From: an uncultured Eubacteriales bacterium | Lineage (GTDB): Bacteria; Bacillota; Clostridia; Christensenellales; Christensenellaceae | NCBI GenBank assembly: GCA_902782475.1 | Contig: CACZNR010000161.1 | Location: forward strand, 1 to 25,312 | Length of the DNA: 25,312 nt | Direction: 5' to 3' | In this document: positions 15,586 through 24,287 of the stretch, piece after piece | Numbering within the stretch: the first letter of the stretch is position 1 | Layout: each line of letters starts with the position of its first letter | Position numbers and translations under genes: made by a program | Notes under the pieces: generated by a model | The model's input: the letters and a program-made list of their open reading frames with translations, nothing else | Told to the model about the DNA's origin: nothing | Database searches by the model: none

Positions 15586-15744
15586 TCATTCACATTTAGT
15601 AAATACATCTTTTGTCAGTCCGCAGATCGGGCAAGCCCAGTCATCCGGGATGTCTTCAAATGGTGTTCCTGGAGCAATTCCGCTATCAGGATCACCCACT
15701 TCTGGATCATAAATATATCCGCATGGGCAAGCATATTTATCCAT
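15586..15744 (-). CDS. Rubredoxin with Cys-Pro-Cys first iron loop
   Basis: A small one-iron electron carrier. I choose ATG at 15742-15744 (52 residues) because AAGGAGG (15753-15759) lies eight bases upstream; the reading frame from 15786 would add 14 residues before that site. The body is a standard rubredoxin ([31 protein letters not shown]). The second iron loop C38-P-I-C41 is normal. The first reads ACPCGY, that is C6-P-C8, one residue shorter than the usual C-x-x-C; I confirmed this from the bases (GCT TGC CCA TGC GGA). A further cysteine, C51, lies near the end. It follows the Hrb gene by 62 bases and probably feeds electrons to FprA or a rubrerythrin-type acceptor. Confidence 0.93.
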   Translation of the reverse strand: MDKYACPCGYIYDPEVGDPDSGIAPGTPFEDIPDDWACPICGLTKDVFTKCE

Positions 15745-15806
15745 AGTAAAATCCTCCTTCATACTTATAGTTCTATTTAACCACATAAGGTCAAAGTTAT
15801 CAAATC

Positions 15807-16427
15807 CTACTCCTCATATATGGGTTCAAAATCACTCCTTGGATGATCACAGAGTGGGCACCTGTAATCTTCCGGAAGTTCCGGACCGTCTACTGTGAAT
15901 CCGCATATCCTGCACTTCCATCCGATTATCTTTCTCTCATCCTTCGTTTCATCCTTGCGGGGTTTTACCTTTGCAAAATAATCTGCATATGTGAGAGGGC
16001 TGTTATCTGCCACTTTGACAGCATCCACCACCTCTGCGATGAACAGTGTATGCGTTCCGAGATCTTCTTCGGAAACCACCTTGCATGACAGCACTGCACA
16101 GACATGATCTGTAAGATACGGCATTCCATTTACATCATACTTTACATCATACCCCTCGAATTTATCGAGGTCTCTTCCGTGTTTCATTCCGAAATTCTCG
16201 ATGTATCCATAGTCCGCAGTCTCATCCACTATCCCCACAGTAAAGCACTTCCCTGCCTTTATGAGCTCCGGCGTATAGTTACCGTTTATGCAGGAAAGTG
16301 TCACCCTTGTGGGACTTGCAGCTACCTGCATCACAGTATTCGTTATACATGCATTCATCTTTCCTCCGGATCCTGCTCCTATAAGGAAGATCCCGTAGGT
16401 CAAATCAAAAAAAGCCTTGTTATCCAT
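15807..16427 (-). CDS. hrb: Flavin reductase-rubredoxin fusion (high molecular weight rubredoxin, Hrb)
   Basis: A 206-residue redox protein. Residues about 1-155 form an FMN-binding split-barrel flavin reductase domain ([32 protein letters not shown], and [23 protein letters not shown]). Residues about 170-206 are a rubredoxin-like iron site with C172, C175 (CRICG), C190 and C193 (CPLC), in the short form lacking the usual long loop. In Moorella thermoacetica a protein of this architecture passes NADH electrons to FprA to reduce O2 or NO. Here fprA is about 14 kb away in the purine operon. An AAAGGGGAG site precedes the ATG. Only 22 bases separate it from the sensor-MscS gene, so the two are probably co-transcribed. 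Confidence 0.93.
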   Translation of the reverse strand: MDNKAFFDLTYGIFLIGAGSGGKMNACITNTVMQVAASPTRVTLSCINGNYTPELIKAGKCFTVGIVDETADYGYIENFGMKHGRDLDKFEGYDVKYDVNGMPYLTDHVCAVLSCKVVSEEDLGTHTLFIAEVVDAVKVADNSPLTYADYFAKVKPRKDETKDERKIIGWKCRICGFTVDGPELPEDYRCPLCDHPRSDFEPIYEE

Positions 16428-16449
16428 GATACTCCCCTTTCATTTCTTA

Positions 16450-19212
16450 TCAGAACTTTATGTCGTTCTTTTCAAACAATTCCTTTATGCCTTTGTTCAC
16501 AACTGTCCTTACATCGAACTTGTGCTCTTCTATACATTCAGTCCTTATGGCGAGTTTCATTATCTTTCCGTCGATCTCATCTATACCACTATAGTATGGT
16601 CCATCCAGGATATACGGACTCAGTTTGGCGATCTCTTTAAGACCTTCGTTAAGTACCTGTTCTATCTTTCCTATATCCTGCGTAGCATCGACCTTTAGAC
16701 TGATATCCACATATGAGTTCCTTCTCGTCTTGTTGACTATGTTTGTAAGGTTCCTGTTGTTTATGGACTTTATATCCTCTTTTACGTTCATTATCCTTGT
16801 GGTCCTTATACCTATCTCCAGGACTCTTCCCTTATATCCGTTGATCTCTATGATATCTCCTACCTGGAATTCTTTTTCAAACACTATGAAGAGTCCTGCA
16901 AGAACGTCTGTGATCAGGTCCTTTGCTCCAAGACCTACGATAAGTGTAAGAAGTCCTGCAGATGCCAGAAGTGACTGAGCATCGAAACCGAGGAGCGTCA
17001 GGCAGTAGAATACTACTGTTATCACTCCGATATAATGGACGAAGCTCTTGAGCAGTCTGAACAATGTTTCATTCTTCGGACTTACATATTTGATGATAAG
17101 ATTCATGAGACCATTGATTATAGCTATGACAAGTGAATACAGCGCTATGAATACAAGTGCCTCGGTAAGAGCAAGGATATTGAGTCCTCTTTCCCATTTT
17201 CCATTGATGAGGAATCCGAGTATGGTATCTTCAGTGAATATCAGGTTCCGGAATGCATAAAGGATGACCATTATGACGGCAAACACTCCCGTCACTATCC
17301 TTACAATGATCGCGGTCTTTTCTTCCGGAGTCTTGTCGATCCACATGGTCCTGATCTTCATGACCCTTGCTACGATATTCTTGGTCCTCTTCTTTTCACC
17401 TGAAGCCATGGTCACATCCACATACAGCGAATCCTCACTGCGCTCAAGATTGTCCACCTCTACACCGCGCATATAGATCGTAAACCATATCAGATTCAAT
17501 ACCACAACGATGTTAGTGAATATAGTCATTGTGATACGTCCTTCATAAAGTGATGTCAGATTTGTAAGGACATATATGTATTTGTTACCTGCCTCAAAGG
17601 AATCAGCATAAAAGGCCTGACCCTCAACATCCAGTTCACCAAAGTATCTGTTCTTCACATCATCATCGCTGATACCAAGATCCGAAGCAGTCTTACCCTC
17701 GTACTCCCCTACACCGGAATATAGGACTTCCTTTGTCTCCGGATCCAAAACAAGTACCTTATTGTTTGTGCCGGAAACTATGGCTCCTATGGTATTTGGA
17801 ATGGAGGTGTCTTCTACAACGGCTTTCAGCTTATCAGCTGAAACAGCTATCTGCATGAACCCATCATATTCCCCCTCTTCATTGAGAAGTGGTACTCCGA
17901 TAAACTGATGGTATTCTTTTGTAAGATCATCTTCTCTGGCTTCCTGTATCACATAAGGTATGCCATTCTTAAGCACATTGAATGCATATGACTGGGAATC
18001 CGGATCATCCGAAAGCACAAATCCCACGATCGAAGAATCCGAAAGTGTCTCTCTTCCATACTTGTCAAAGATCATTATGTACTGAAGATCATATATGTAT
18101 GACAGTCTCTTAAGTACTGCCTTGTCTCTAAGCTCCGGTTTCTCAGAAAGCATATGTGCAATGACCTGAGCCTTATTCAGATACCTTTCATTGTATATCT
18201 CTGTAAGCTTAGAACGGCTGTTTTCCGATTCCTCGAGTCCTGCAGATATCTCTCTCTTGAGTGAATTGACCTTTATGGTATTAATGGAGAGAGCAAAGAG
18301 GCTCTGAACATAGAATGTCACTACCGTGATCAGAAGTATGCCTACAGCCATGAAAACACCAAGTTTATTTCTGACCGTGCGCCTGTCATAACCTGTTACC
18401 TTTGCCTGCTCTTCCTGTTTTGAATAATATGTGTATAGAACGACCACTGTGTAGATGACAGCTATCAGGGCGTACAGCACCAGAACAGCAATATGACTGT
18501 TCTTTGTCATGTTCTGTCTGTTGACACCACATGAAAGGGTTATGTCAAGATTATCATTGACTTCACTTGATGTGTAGTAGAAATCCTTGTTTATCCTCAG
18601 CCATTTGGCATCATCATAGATGAGGTCATTCTGGGTGATCCCGAGTGACTCTATCTTTTTTCCGATGAATTCCTGTTCAGGATAGTAAAGTATCTCACCA
18701 TCTCCCCTTGTTATTATGAAGAATATATCCTCACTCGCCACAAAATCATTCAGTATCCTATTCTGTGTATAGACATTATTGAGTATATCATCCAGATCCT
18801 TTTTAAGTGTTTTTATGGTAACCGTGGAACCATCTTTCCTGACAGTCCTGTAATACAGATATGTGCCATCGTCATTAGTCTTCATGTCTCCGAGAAGAAT
18901 ATCCTCTACTTTATAGAGTGACTTGAGTTCATTGATATTTATCTCAGACGCATCAAAATTATCAAGATAGAAGGCAATGCTCCTTGCCTTCTGCTGTTCT
19001 GACTGATTATATATGTGTGTAAGTTCCCTTGTTTCATTGTATGCCTGGTCAAATGTCTCGGTAAGATTATCCAGTCTTTCCCTCAGGTTTACCACCTGTG
19101 CTCTTTCCGTTATCTTTGTCTCTGCCAGAAACAGGATTGCAGCTATTATAATCAGATTGACTATCTCAAATCCAACAGCTCTTTTCAGACTGATCTTTCT
19201 CTTCTTTTTCAT
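16450..19212 (-). CDS. Two-sensor MscS-family mechanosensitive channel fusion
   Basis: A 920-residue membrane protein. Likely membrane helices are at about 13-31, 241-263, 284-308, 562-584, 633-656, 677-708, 723-742 and 746-778. Between the first pair lies an outer segment of about 210 residues, and between the third and fourth one of about 250; both resemble Cache/PAS-like ligand sensors (ITRGDGEILYYPEQEFIGKK in one, LVLDPETKEVLYSGVGEYEGKTASD in the other). The C-terminal third is MscS: pore helix ASAGLLTLIVGLGAKDLITDVLAGLFIVFEK split here as residues 751-780, then the beta domain EFQVGDIIEINGYKGRVLEIGIRTT and a cytoplasmic vestibule region. Such a layout suggests a channel or signalling protein gated by an external ligand as well as by tension. 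It lies 55 bases after the phosphatase gene and 22 before Hrb. MscS membership is strong; the sensor type is inferred from shape and short motifs. Confidence 0.9.
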   Translation of the reverse strand: MKKKRKISLKRAVGFEIVNLIIIAAILFLAETKITERAQVVNLRERLDNLTETFDQAYNETRELTHIYNQSEQQKARSIAFYLDNFDASEININELKSLYKVEDILLGDMKTNDDGTYLYYRTVRKDGSTVTIKTLKKDLDDILNNVYTQNRILNDFVASEDIFFIITRGDGEILYYPEQEFIGKKIESLGITQNDLIYDDAKWLRINKDFYYTSSEVNDNLDITLSCGVNRQNMTKNSHIAVLVLYALIAVIYTVVVLYTYYSKQEEQAKVTGYDRRTVRNKLGVFMAVGILLITVVTFYVQSLFALSINTIKVNSLKREISAGLEESENSRSKLTEIYNERYLNKAQVIAHMLSEKPELRDKAVLKRLSYIYDLQYIMIFDKYGRETLSDSSIVGFVLSDDPDSQSYAFNVLKNGIPYVIQEAREDDLTKEYHQFIGVPLLNEEGEYDGFMQIAVSADKLKAVVEDTSIPNTIGAIVSGTNNKVLVLDPETKEVLYSGVGEYEGKTASDLGISDDDVKNRYFGELDVEGQAFYADSFEAGNKYIYVLTNLTSLYEGRITMTIFTNIVVVLNLIWFTIYMRGVEVDNLERSEDSLYVDVTMASGEKKRTKNIVARVMKIRTMWIDKTPEEKTAIIVRIVTGVFAVIMVILYAFRNLIFTEDTILGFLINGKWERGLNILALTEALVFIALYSLVIAIINGLMNLIIKYVSPKNETLFRLLKSFVHYIGVITVVFYCLTLLGFDAQSLLASAGLLTLIVGLGAKDLITDVLAGLFIVFEKEFQVGDIIEINGYKGRVLEIGIRTTRIMNVKEDIKSINNRNLTNIVNKTRRNSYVDISLKVDATQDIGKIEQVLNEGLKEIAKLSPYILDGPYYSGIDEIDGKIMKLAIRTECIEEHKFDVRTVVNKGIKELFEKNDIKF

Positions 19213-19267
19213 AACACTATCTATCCTCTATGTCCTCTCTCGGGTCAGATATACATGCCGACCCTTC

Positions 19268-20407
19268 TCATTTGCACAGGTGCTCTATCAGCATTTCTAT
19301 CTCCTGCTCTGTCATGCCGGCATCGAGAAGATATTCGAATGCTTCTATCGACAGATCAGCTTTTGTAATATCCACCTTATCGTCTCCCACCATGGTCTTT
19401 ATCATGGGAATAAGGTTCTTATCCCTTATAAGTTCGTATTTCTCATTATCCTTTTCAGGATTGATCTCATAATAATTGTCATAGGTGATCATATAATCAT
19501 CCACGATCTCGCTGTATGTTGCACCGCAGAGTGCTTCAAGGATCATGCATACGAATCCTGTCCTGTCCTTTCCCTCGGTACAATGTACAAGATACGGACC
19601 TTTCAGGGATGCCATCCTTCTCAATCCGTCCGCCAGTTTGGATGTAAAATCATCAGAATAGAAATTCATGCTCATTGCCAGAGGTATGACCTTTCCATCA
19701 CTGTACAGTTCCAGGAAGTATCCGGAATCGAAATCATCCTTTGATATGTATTTTTCTATCTTTTTGACGTCATCTGCAAGGTCCAGTATGCATCCTACTT
19801 CAGCCTTTTCTATGAGCCTGTCCACGTAAGGTGCCCTGTTGTGCTGATTGTCACATGGTGATGCAGACCTGTAGAAAGTGCCCTTGCTGATATTTCCTGC
19901 GGTCACTTCCCTGAAATTGGCAAACACCTCATCACTTGGATAATTCTCTCTGTCATCATAGTAATGGATATCTCTTGCCTTCTGTATGTCGAGATATTTC
20001 CCTCTCTCCACAAGCTTTACAGAAGCAGTCATGCTGTCATCGAGTTTTCCGAGTTTCCAGACGTCTTCTCCGTAATTCAGGGACACTTTGACATATTTAT
20101 ATCCTGGATAAGAGATAAGAAGTGCTTCTCCCGGATCAACATAGTAGCCATTGAAGTAGGGGATATCCTTAAGTGAATATCCATTTGAGAACTCAACATC
20201 CACGCTGTCACCATAGGCAAAACCCACGGTGTTGAAGTCGTCAATGGATATCTGTATATATACACCACCAAATTCAGTCTCATGTTCTATCTGATAATCC
20301 TTGATCCTAACGGGATCCAGGCTCTTGTCTTTACCGGAACAGGAGCTTGCAAAAAGAGACACGACAAACAAAATGCATACAAGAAGATAATTCCGACGTT
20401 TTTTCAT
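19268..20407 (-). CDS. Lipoprotein tyrosine/phosphoinositide-type phosphatase
   Basis: A 379-residue protein with a lipoprotein signal (hydrophobic core LLVCILFVVSLF, lipobox ASSC with C23 lipidated). The C-terminal half has the Cys-based phosphatase loop HCTEGKDRTG with nucleophile C276 and R282, the form seen in bacterial tyrosine phosphatases of the Y_phosphatase3 type that can also act on phosphoinositides. An upstream RSASPCDN region near residue 180 fits the same family. Residues about 35-135 form a separate beta-rich domain (GFAYGDSVDVEFSNGY, YFNGYYVDPGEALLI) that reminds me of the C-terminal barrel of SAM hydroxide adenosyltransferase-like proteins; this is tentative. The AAGGAGG upstream is 16 bases from the ATG, unusually far, with no standard alternative start between. 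It likely acts outside the membrane, on host- or environment-derived phosphoesters or surface proteins. Confidence 0.9.
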   Translation of the reverse strand: MKKRRNYLLVCILFVVSLFASSCSGKDKSLDPVRIKDYQIEHETEFGGVYIQISIDDFNTVGFAYGDSVDVEFSNGYSLKDIPYFNGYYVDPGEALLISYPGYKYVKVSLNYGEDVWKLGKLDDSMTASVKLVERGKYLDIQKARDIHYYDDRENYPSDEVFANFREVTAGNISKGTFYRSASPCDNQHNRAPYVDRLIEKAEVGCILDLADDVKKIEKYISKDDFDSGYFLELYSDGKVIPLAMSMNFYSDDFTSKLADGLRRMASLKGPYLVHCTEGKDRTGFVCMILEALCGATYSEIVDDYMITYDNYYEINPEKDNEKYELIRDKNLIPMIKTMVGDDKVDITKADLSIEAFEYLLDAGMTEQEIEMLIEHLCK

Positions 20408-20480
20408 AAGATTGTCTATGGATCCTCCTTAAAGCAACTTTACAAGCTATGTCAGCAAGACATTCCTTTCCTTATATAAT

Positions 20481-20510
20481 ATTTTACAACATGGATATAT
20501 TCCTTAACAA
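20481..20510 (-). promoter_or_regulatory. Possible promoter of phosphatase/MscS/Hrb/rubredoxin cluster
   Basis: TTGTTA (20505-20510) and TAAAAT (20481-20486) on the minus strand are 18 bases apart, about 75 bases before the phosphatase start. Both are near-consensus, but the region is AT-rich, so chance matches are likely. No hairpin terminator for the UvrA-like gene is evident in 20511-20584. Confidence 0.35.
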
Positions 20511-20584
20511 GAAAACTCATGCTCATCCGTGGCAGAACCCATTCCTGAATAACAGTTGAAAAAAGGACATATTCGCCGTCAGCA

Positions 20585-23086
20585 TTAGATATATCTTGCC
20601 GTAACACTGTCTGATGCTTTTTTTACATCTTCCACAGTACCGGCTGCAACTACCTTTCCACCGGCAGTTCCTCCACCAGGTCCCATGTCTATTATGTAAT
20701 CAGCATTTTTTATGACATCAAGGTCATGTTCTATGACTATGACTGTTGCTCCGTTGTCGAGAAGTACCTGGAACACCTTTAGAAGATTGCCAACATCCAG
20801 CGGGTGAAGTCCTATGGTAGGCTCATCAAACACAAATACGGAATCCGTCTGTAATCTTCCCATCTCACTTGCAAGCTTAAGTCTCTGAGCTTCTCCTCCT
20901 GACAGGCTTGGTGTTTCTTCACCAAGTGTCAGATATCCAAGGCCCAGAGCTCTCAGTGTTTCCAGTTTTGGATAAACATTCTTAAGGTCCCTGCAGAATC
21001 CCATGGCACTGTTTATGTCAAGGGACATGAGTTCAGGCAGAGACATCCTGCCCTTCTTTTTGTTTTCAAGCTCTATGTCATAGGCTAGTCTTGCATACCT
21101 TGAACCTCTGCATTCAGGACAAGGTATATCCACATCAGGCAGGAACTGAACATCAAGGCTCACTACTCCTGTACCGTCGCATACAGGGCAGCGGAGCTTA
21201 CCTGTGTTGTACGAAAAATCCCCGGCCTTGAGGTCATGGTTCCTTGCATCCTGAGTCCTTGCATACAGCTTTCTCAGTTCATCATGAATGTTTGCATATG
21301 TAGCTACTGTCGAGCGGACATTGATCCCTATCGGCGTTGCATCTATGAGCTTTACGTGCTGTATCCCCTGAGCCTCGATATTTCTGACATGGGATGGCAT
21401 CTTCTTTCCTTCAGTCAGTGCCTGAAGTCCTGGAACAAGGCTCTCCAGTATCATGGTGGTCTTCCCTGAACCAGAAACTCCGGTCACCACCGTAAGCTTT
21501 CCCTTTGGTATGGAGATATCAAGAGGCTTTACGGTATGGATGCTGTCTGTAGCCATATGTATCCTGCCTTCAAGGAACAGTTCCTCCTTCGGACACCTTG
21601 CTCTTACAGATACTTTTTCCTTTTGTGAAAAAAAATTTCCTATTATGGATCTTTCATCGCTTTCGAGGTCGTCTACAGTCCCTTCGGCTATGACCCTGCC
21701 ACCTTCACTTCCTGCCCCGGGTCCCATTTCTATGATCCAGTCCGCGCCTTTAAGTATCTGTGTGTCATGATCCACAAGAACGACTGAATTTCCATCAGAC
21801 ACCAGATCATCCATCACCGCCTGAAGGCCCTCGATGTTTGACGGATGAAGGCCTATGGACGGCTCGTCCAATACATACAGGACTCCGGTGGTTCTGTTCC
21901 GCACCGATCTTGCCAGCTGCATTCTCTGCCTCTCACCGGTCGAAAGTGTGGAAGTACTCCTGTCAAGGGAAAGATAAGAAAGACCAAGTTCCCTCAGTCT
22001 CCGCTCAACTGTCCTGAACGAAGCTACTATGCTTTCTGCCATGGGTCTCATAGGTTCCGGCAGTGAATCAGGGACCATATCCACCCACTTTGAAACTTTT
22101 TCCAGAGTCATGCTGCAGACCTCATGGAGACCCTTTCCCATTATCCTCGGTGCGCGGGCTTTTTCAGACAGCCTTGTTCCATGACACTCTGGGCAGATCT
22201 CTTCCTTAAGGAATTTTTCCACCCTTGCCATGCCTTTTTCATCCTTGACCTTGGAAAGGGCATTAAGTACAGTAGCCGTTGCACTGTAATATGTAAAATC
22301 CATTTCTCCCGCAGTCACGCTCTCACTGTTCTTAGGCCTGTAAAATATATGTTTCTTTTCCATCGGACCATCATATACGATCTCTTTTTCCCTGTCAGTA
22401 AGTTCCCTGAAAGGTACATCTGTCCTGACTCCCATGGCTCTGCAGACGTCCTTCATAAGGGACCACATAAGTGAGTTCCATGGGGCAACAGCTCCTTCGT
22501 CGATGGTGAGGTCCTCATCGGGTATGAGGCTTTCCCTGTCTACTGTTCTGACATATCCTGTTCCCCCGCATCTTTCGCATGCACCCTGGCTGTTGAATGA
22601 CAGTTCCTCTGCAGAAGGCCCATAGAATGACTCACCACATACAGGACATACAAGCTTTCGTTCTGCTGCTACAGAAAGAGAAGGCTCTACGTAATGTCCG
22701 TTGGGACATCTGTGACTTGCAAGTCTTGAAAACATGAGCCTAAGGCTGTTGAGCAATTCAGTCCCTGTACCAAAAGTCGATCTTATCCCCGGCACTCCAG
22801 GTCTCTGATGGAGGGCAAGAGAAGCAGGTATATAAAGCACATCGTCAACATCTGCCTTTGCAGCCTGTGTCATCCTCCTCCTGGTATATGCCGACAGGGA
22901 TTCAAGATATCTTCTGGACCCTTCAGCATACAGTACTCCCAGTGCAAGGGATGATTTTCCGGAACCTGATACTCCCGCTATCCCGACTATCCTGTTAAGA
23001 GGTACATCAACGTCTATATTTTTGAGATTATGTACTCTCGCACCTCTGACCTCTACGGCCTTTTTTATGTTTGTATTTTCTTCCAT
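20585..23086 (-). CDS. UvrA-like ABC ATPase, class II (UvrA2 type)
   Basis: An 833-residue tandem ABC ATPase of the excinuclease UvrA family, about 100 residues shorter than canonical UvrA. Both halves have complete ATPase motifs: Walker A GVSGSGKSSLALG (near residue 38) and GVSGSGKTTMILE, signatures LSTGERQRM and LSGGEAQRL, and Walker B regions VLYVLDEPSIGLHP and VFVFDEPTIGLHP. Zinc modules are visible as CPNGH...CPVCG, CERCGGTG and CPVCDGTG...CPECRGSRY. After the first Walker A the path goes directly to the ALHQRPGVPGIRSTFGTGTE region and the zinc modules, with no room for a full UvrB-binding domain. Class II UvrA proteins are linked to tolerance of DNA-binding drugs or damage, and are unlikely to replace UvrA. 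No uvrB or uvrC is nearby. It follows the HAD gene by 66 bases. The ribosome binding site is weak. Confidence 0.92.
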   Translation of the reverse strand: MEENTNIKKAVEVRGARVHNLKNIDVDVPLNRIVGIAGVSGSGKSSLALGVLYAEGSRRYLESLSAYTRRRMTQAAKADVDDVLYIPASLALHQRPGVPGIRSTFGTGTELLNSLRLMFSRLASHRCPNGHYVEPSLSVAAERKLVCPVCGESFYGPSAEELSFNSQGACERCGGTGYVRTVDRESLIPDEDLTIDEGAVAPWNSLMWSLMKDVCRAMGVRTDVPFRELTDREKEIVYDGPMEKKHIFYRPKNSESVTAGEMDFTYYSATATVLNALSKVKDEKGMARVEKFLKEEICPECHGTRLSEKARAPRIMGKGLHEVCSMTLEKVSKWVDMVPDSLPEPMRPMAESIVASFRTVERRLRELGLSYLSLDRSTSTLSTGERQRMQLARSVRNRTTGVLYVLDEPSIGLHPSNIEGLQAVMDDLVSDGNSVVLVDHDTQILKGADWIIEMGPGAGSEGGRVIAEGTVDDLESDERSIIGNFFSQKEKVSVRARCPKEELFLEGRIHMATDSIHTVKPLDISIPKGKLTVVTGVSGSGKTTMILESLVPGLQALTEGKKMPSHVRNIEAQGIQHVKLIDATPIGINVRSTVATYANIHDELRKLYARTQDARNHDLKAGDFSYNTGKLRCPVCDGTGVVSLDVQFLPDVDIPCPECRGSRYARLAYDIELENKKKGRMSLPELMSLDINSAMGFCRDLKNVYPKLETLRALGLGYLTLGEETPSLSGGEAQRLKLASEMGRLQTDSVFVFDEPTIGLHPLDVGNLLKVFQVLLDNGATVIVIEHDLDVIKNADYIIDMGPGGGTAGGKVVAAGTVEDVKKASDSVTARYI

Positions 23087-23119
23087 GCCTGTAACCTGTA
23101 TATGTTATCTTTATATGAT

Positions 23120-23145
23120 TTTGCCCCGTTCTTAAACGGGGCAAA
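23120..23145. other. Stable hairpin without U tract in HAD-UvrA gap
   Basis: TTTGCCCCGTT (23120-23130) pairs perfectly with AACGGGGCAAA (23135-23145) around CTTA. On the minus strand, after the hairpin comes AATCAT, not a T run, so it is not a normal intrinsic terminator for the HAD gene. It may be an RNA processing or stabilising element, or a weak terminator. Confidence 0.5.
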
Positions 23146-23152
23146 CATCTGA

Positions 23153-24253
23153 TCATTTCTTTTTCTTTACGCCATCGCCATAAATGGTGCTCCAGTCATT
23201 TTTCATTGAGATCGGTTCCCATCCGAACTCCTCACACATGGAGTACATCTTCTGTGCCTTTTCGACATTACCATTTTCCCTCTCCAGGTCATCACAGCAG
23301 AGCATGAACGCAAGGCTTTCATATTTGTTGTTGCTCGTGACATATTCAGCCATGCTGGCATCTCCTGAACTGTTTCCAAAGGAAAGTACCGGTTGCTGTC
23401 CTATCTCCTGGATTATTACTGAGACTTTATTCATTTTAAGATTCTTTACTATGAAATCTCCTGCAAGTATCAGATCATCATCGTCGCTGTAAACATAGTC
23501 AAGACCATCGGCATCACCCTGATTCCTTGCGATGATCCTCTCATCAGAACCAATGATCTGTCTTTCAGGTATGTCCAGCACATCCTTTACAGCACCTCTT
23601 ACTATAAGTCTGTCAGTGCCACTCACGATATAAACTGTAAAACCATTTGCCTTGAGGTAATCCACCACCTGAAGCATTGGCTTATAAAATGCATCCTTCC
23701 ATTTGAGATCCTCATAGCTTGGAAGCTTCGTTTCCCTGAAATTTTTGATATATTCCTCAAATTCCTTGAGAGTCATTCCGGAAAAAGCTGATGCAACTGC
23801 CTTTCCGTGATCCACCTCAAGTCCCTTTGCTGAAGTTCCAGTCTCAATGGACTGAAGTATCTTGTTTGCAACTTCCTTTTCAAAATCCGTTGCCTTATCC
23901 TTATAATCAGGATCTTCAAGTACTCTGTGCATGAGTAATGTATAGTCAAAATACGTCTTGTCCGTCTCCACGAACAGTGTTCCGTCCAGATCAAAAACTG
24001 CTATCCTGTCTTCAGGCGGTATGTATCCCTTAGAATTCTTGTCAGTTATCCTTTCCATATAGGGGACCAGTTTCTTGACCAGCGTACTGTCATCTGTCCA
24101 AAGAGAAAGAGCTTTCTTCGGATCAGGACTCGTTTCGTCCTTATGTTCTGAACTCATATGAATGATATATCTTGCACTGACAAAGATGACCATGATCGCA
24201 AGGACCAGGGCAAGTATCTTCCATAAACGCACATTTTCATCACGTTTCTGCAT
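23153..24253 (-). CDS. Membrane-anchored HAD-family phosphatase
   Basis: A 366-residue protein with one N-terminal membrane helix (about 10-30) after MQKRDENVRLW, predicting a catalytic domain outside the membrane. HAD motif I is FDLDGT with D88 and D90, motif II is VSGTD with S211, and motif IV is FGNSSGDASM with D298; K270 or a nearby lysine would serve as motif III. A long helical cap lies between motifs I and II (about 100-195). The pattern resembles the phosphoserine phosphatase-like subgroup of HAD hydrolases. The substrate is not evident. It has a clear extended -10 promoter upstream and precedes the UvrA-like gene by 66 bases; whether the two share a transcript is uncertain because of the hairpin between them. 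Confidence 0.9.
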   Translation of the reverse strand: MQKRDENVRLWKILALVLAIMVIFVSARYIIHMSSEHKDETSPDPKKALSLWTDDSTLVKKLVPYMERITDKNSKGYIPPEDRIAVFDLDGTLFVETDKTYFDYTLLMHRVLEDPDYKDKATDFEKEVANKILQSIETGTSAKGLEVDHGKAVASAFSGMTLKEFEEYIKNFRETKLPSYEDLKWKDAFYKPMLQVVDYLKANGFTVYIVSGTDRLIVRGAVKDVLDIPERQIIGSDERIIARNQGDADGLDYVYSDDDDLILAGDFIVKNLKMNKVSVIIQEIGQQPVLSFGNSSGDASMAEYVTSNNKYESLAFMLCCDDLERENGNVEKAQKMYSMCEEFGWEPISMKNDWSTIYGDGVKKKK

Positions 24254-24287
24254 TTTATGAAGTCCTTTCGGAATTATAATAATTTAT

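Noticed and set aside
19013..19744. 243-codon plus-strand open frame over the MscS and phosphatase genes
   Set aside because: It runs antisense across two well-supported genes and their junction; no ribosome binding site or recognisable domain.
20408..20584. Terminator or small gene downstream of the UvrA-like gene
   Set aside because: No stable stem with a T run and no supported reading frame was found; only a weak promoter candidate.
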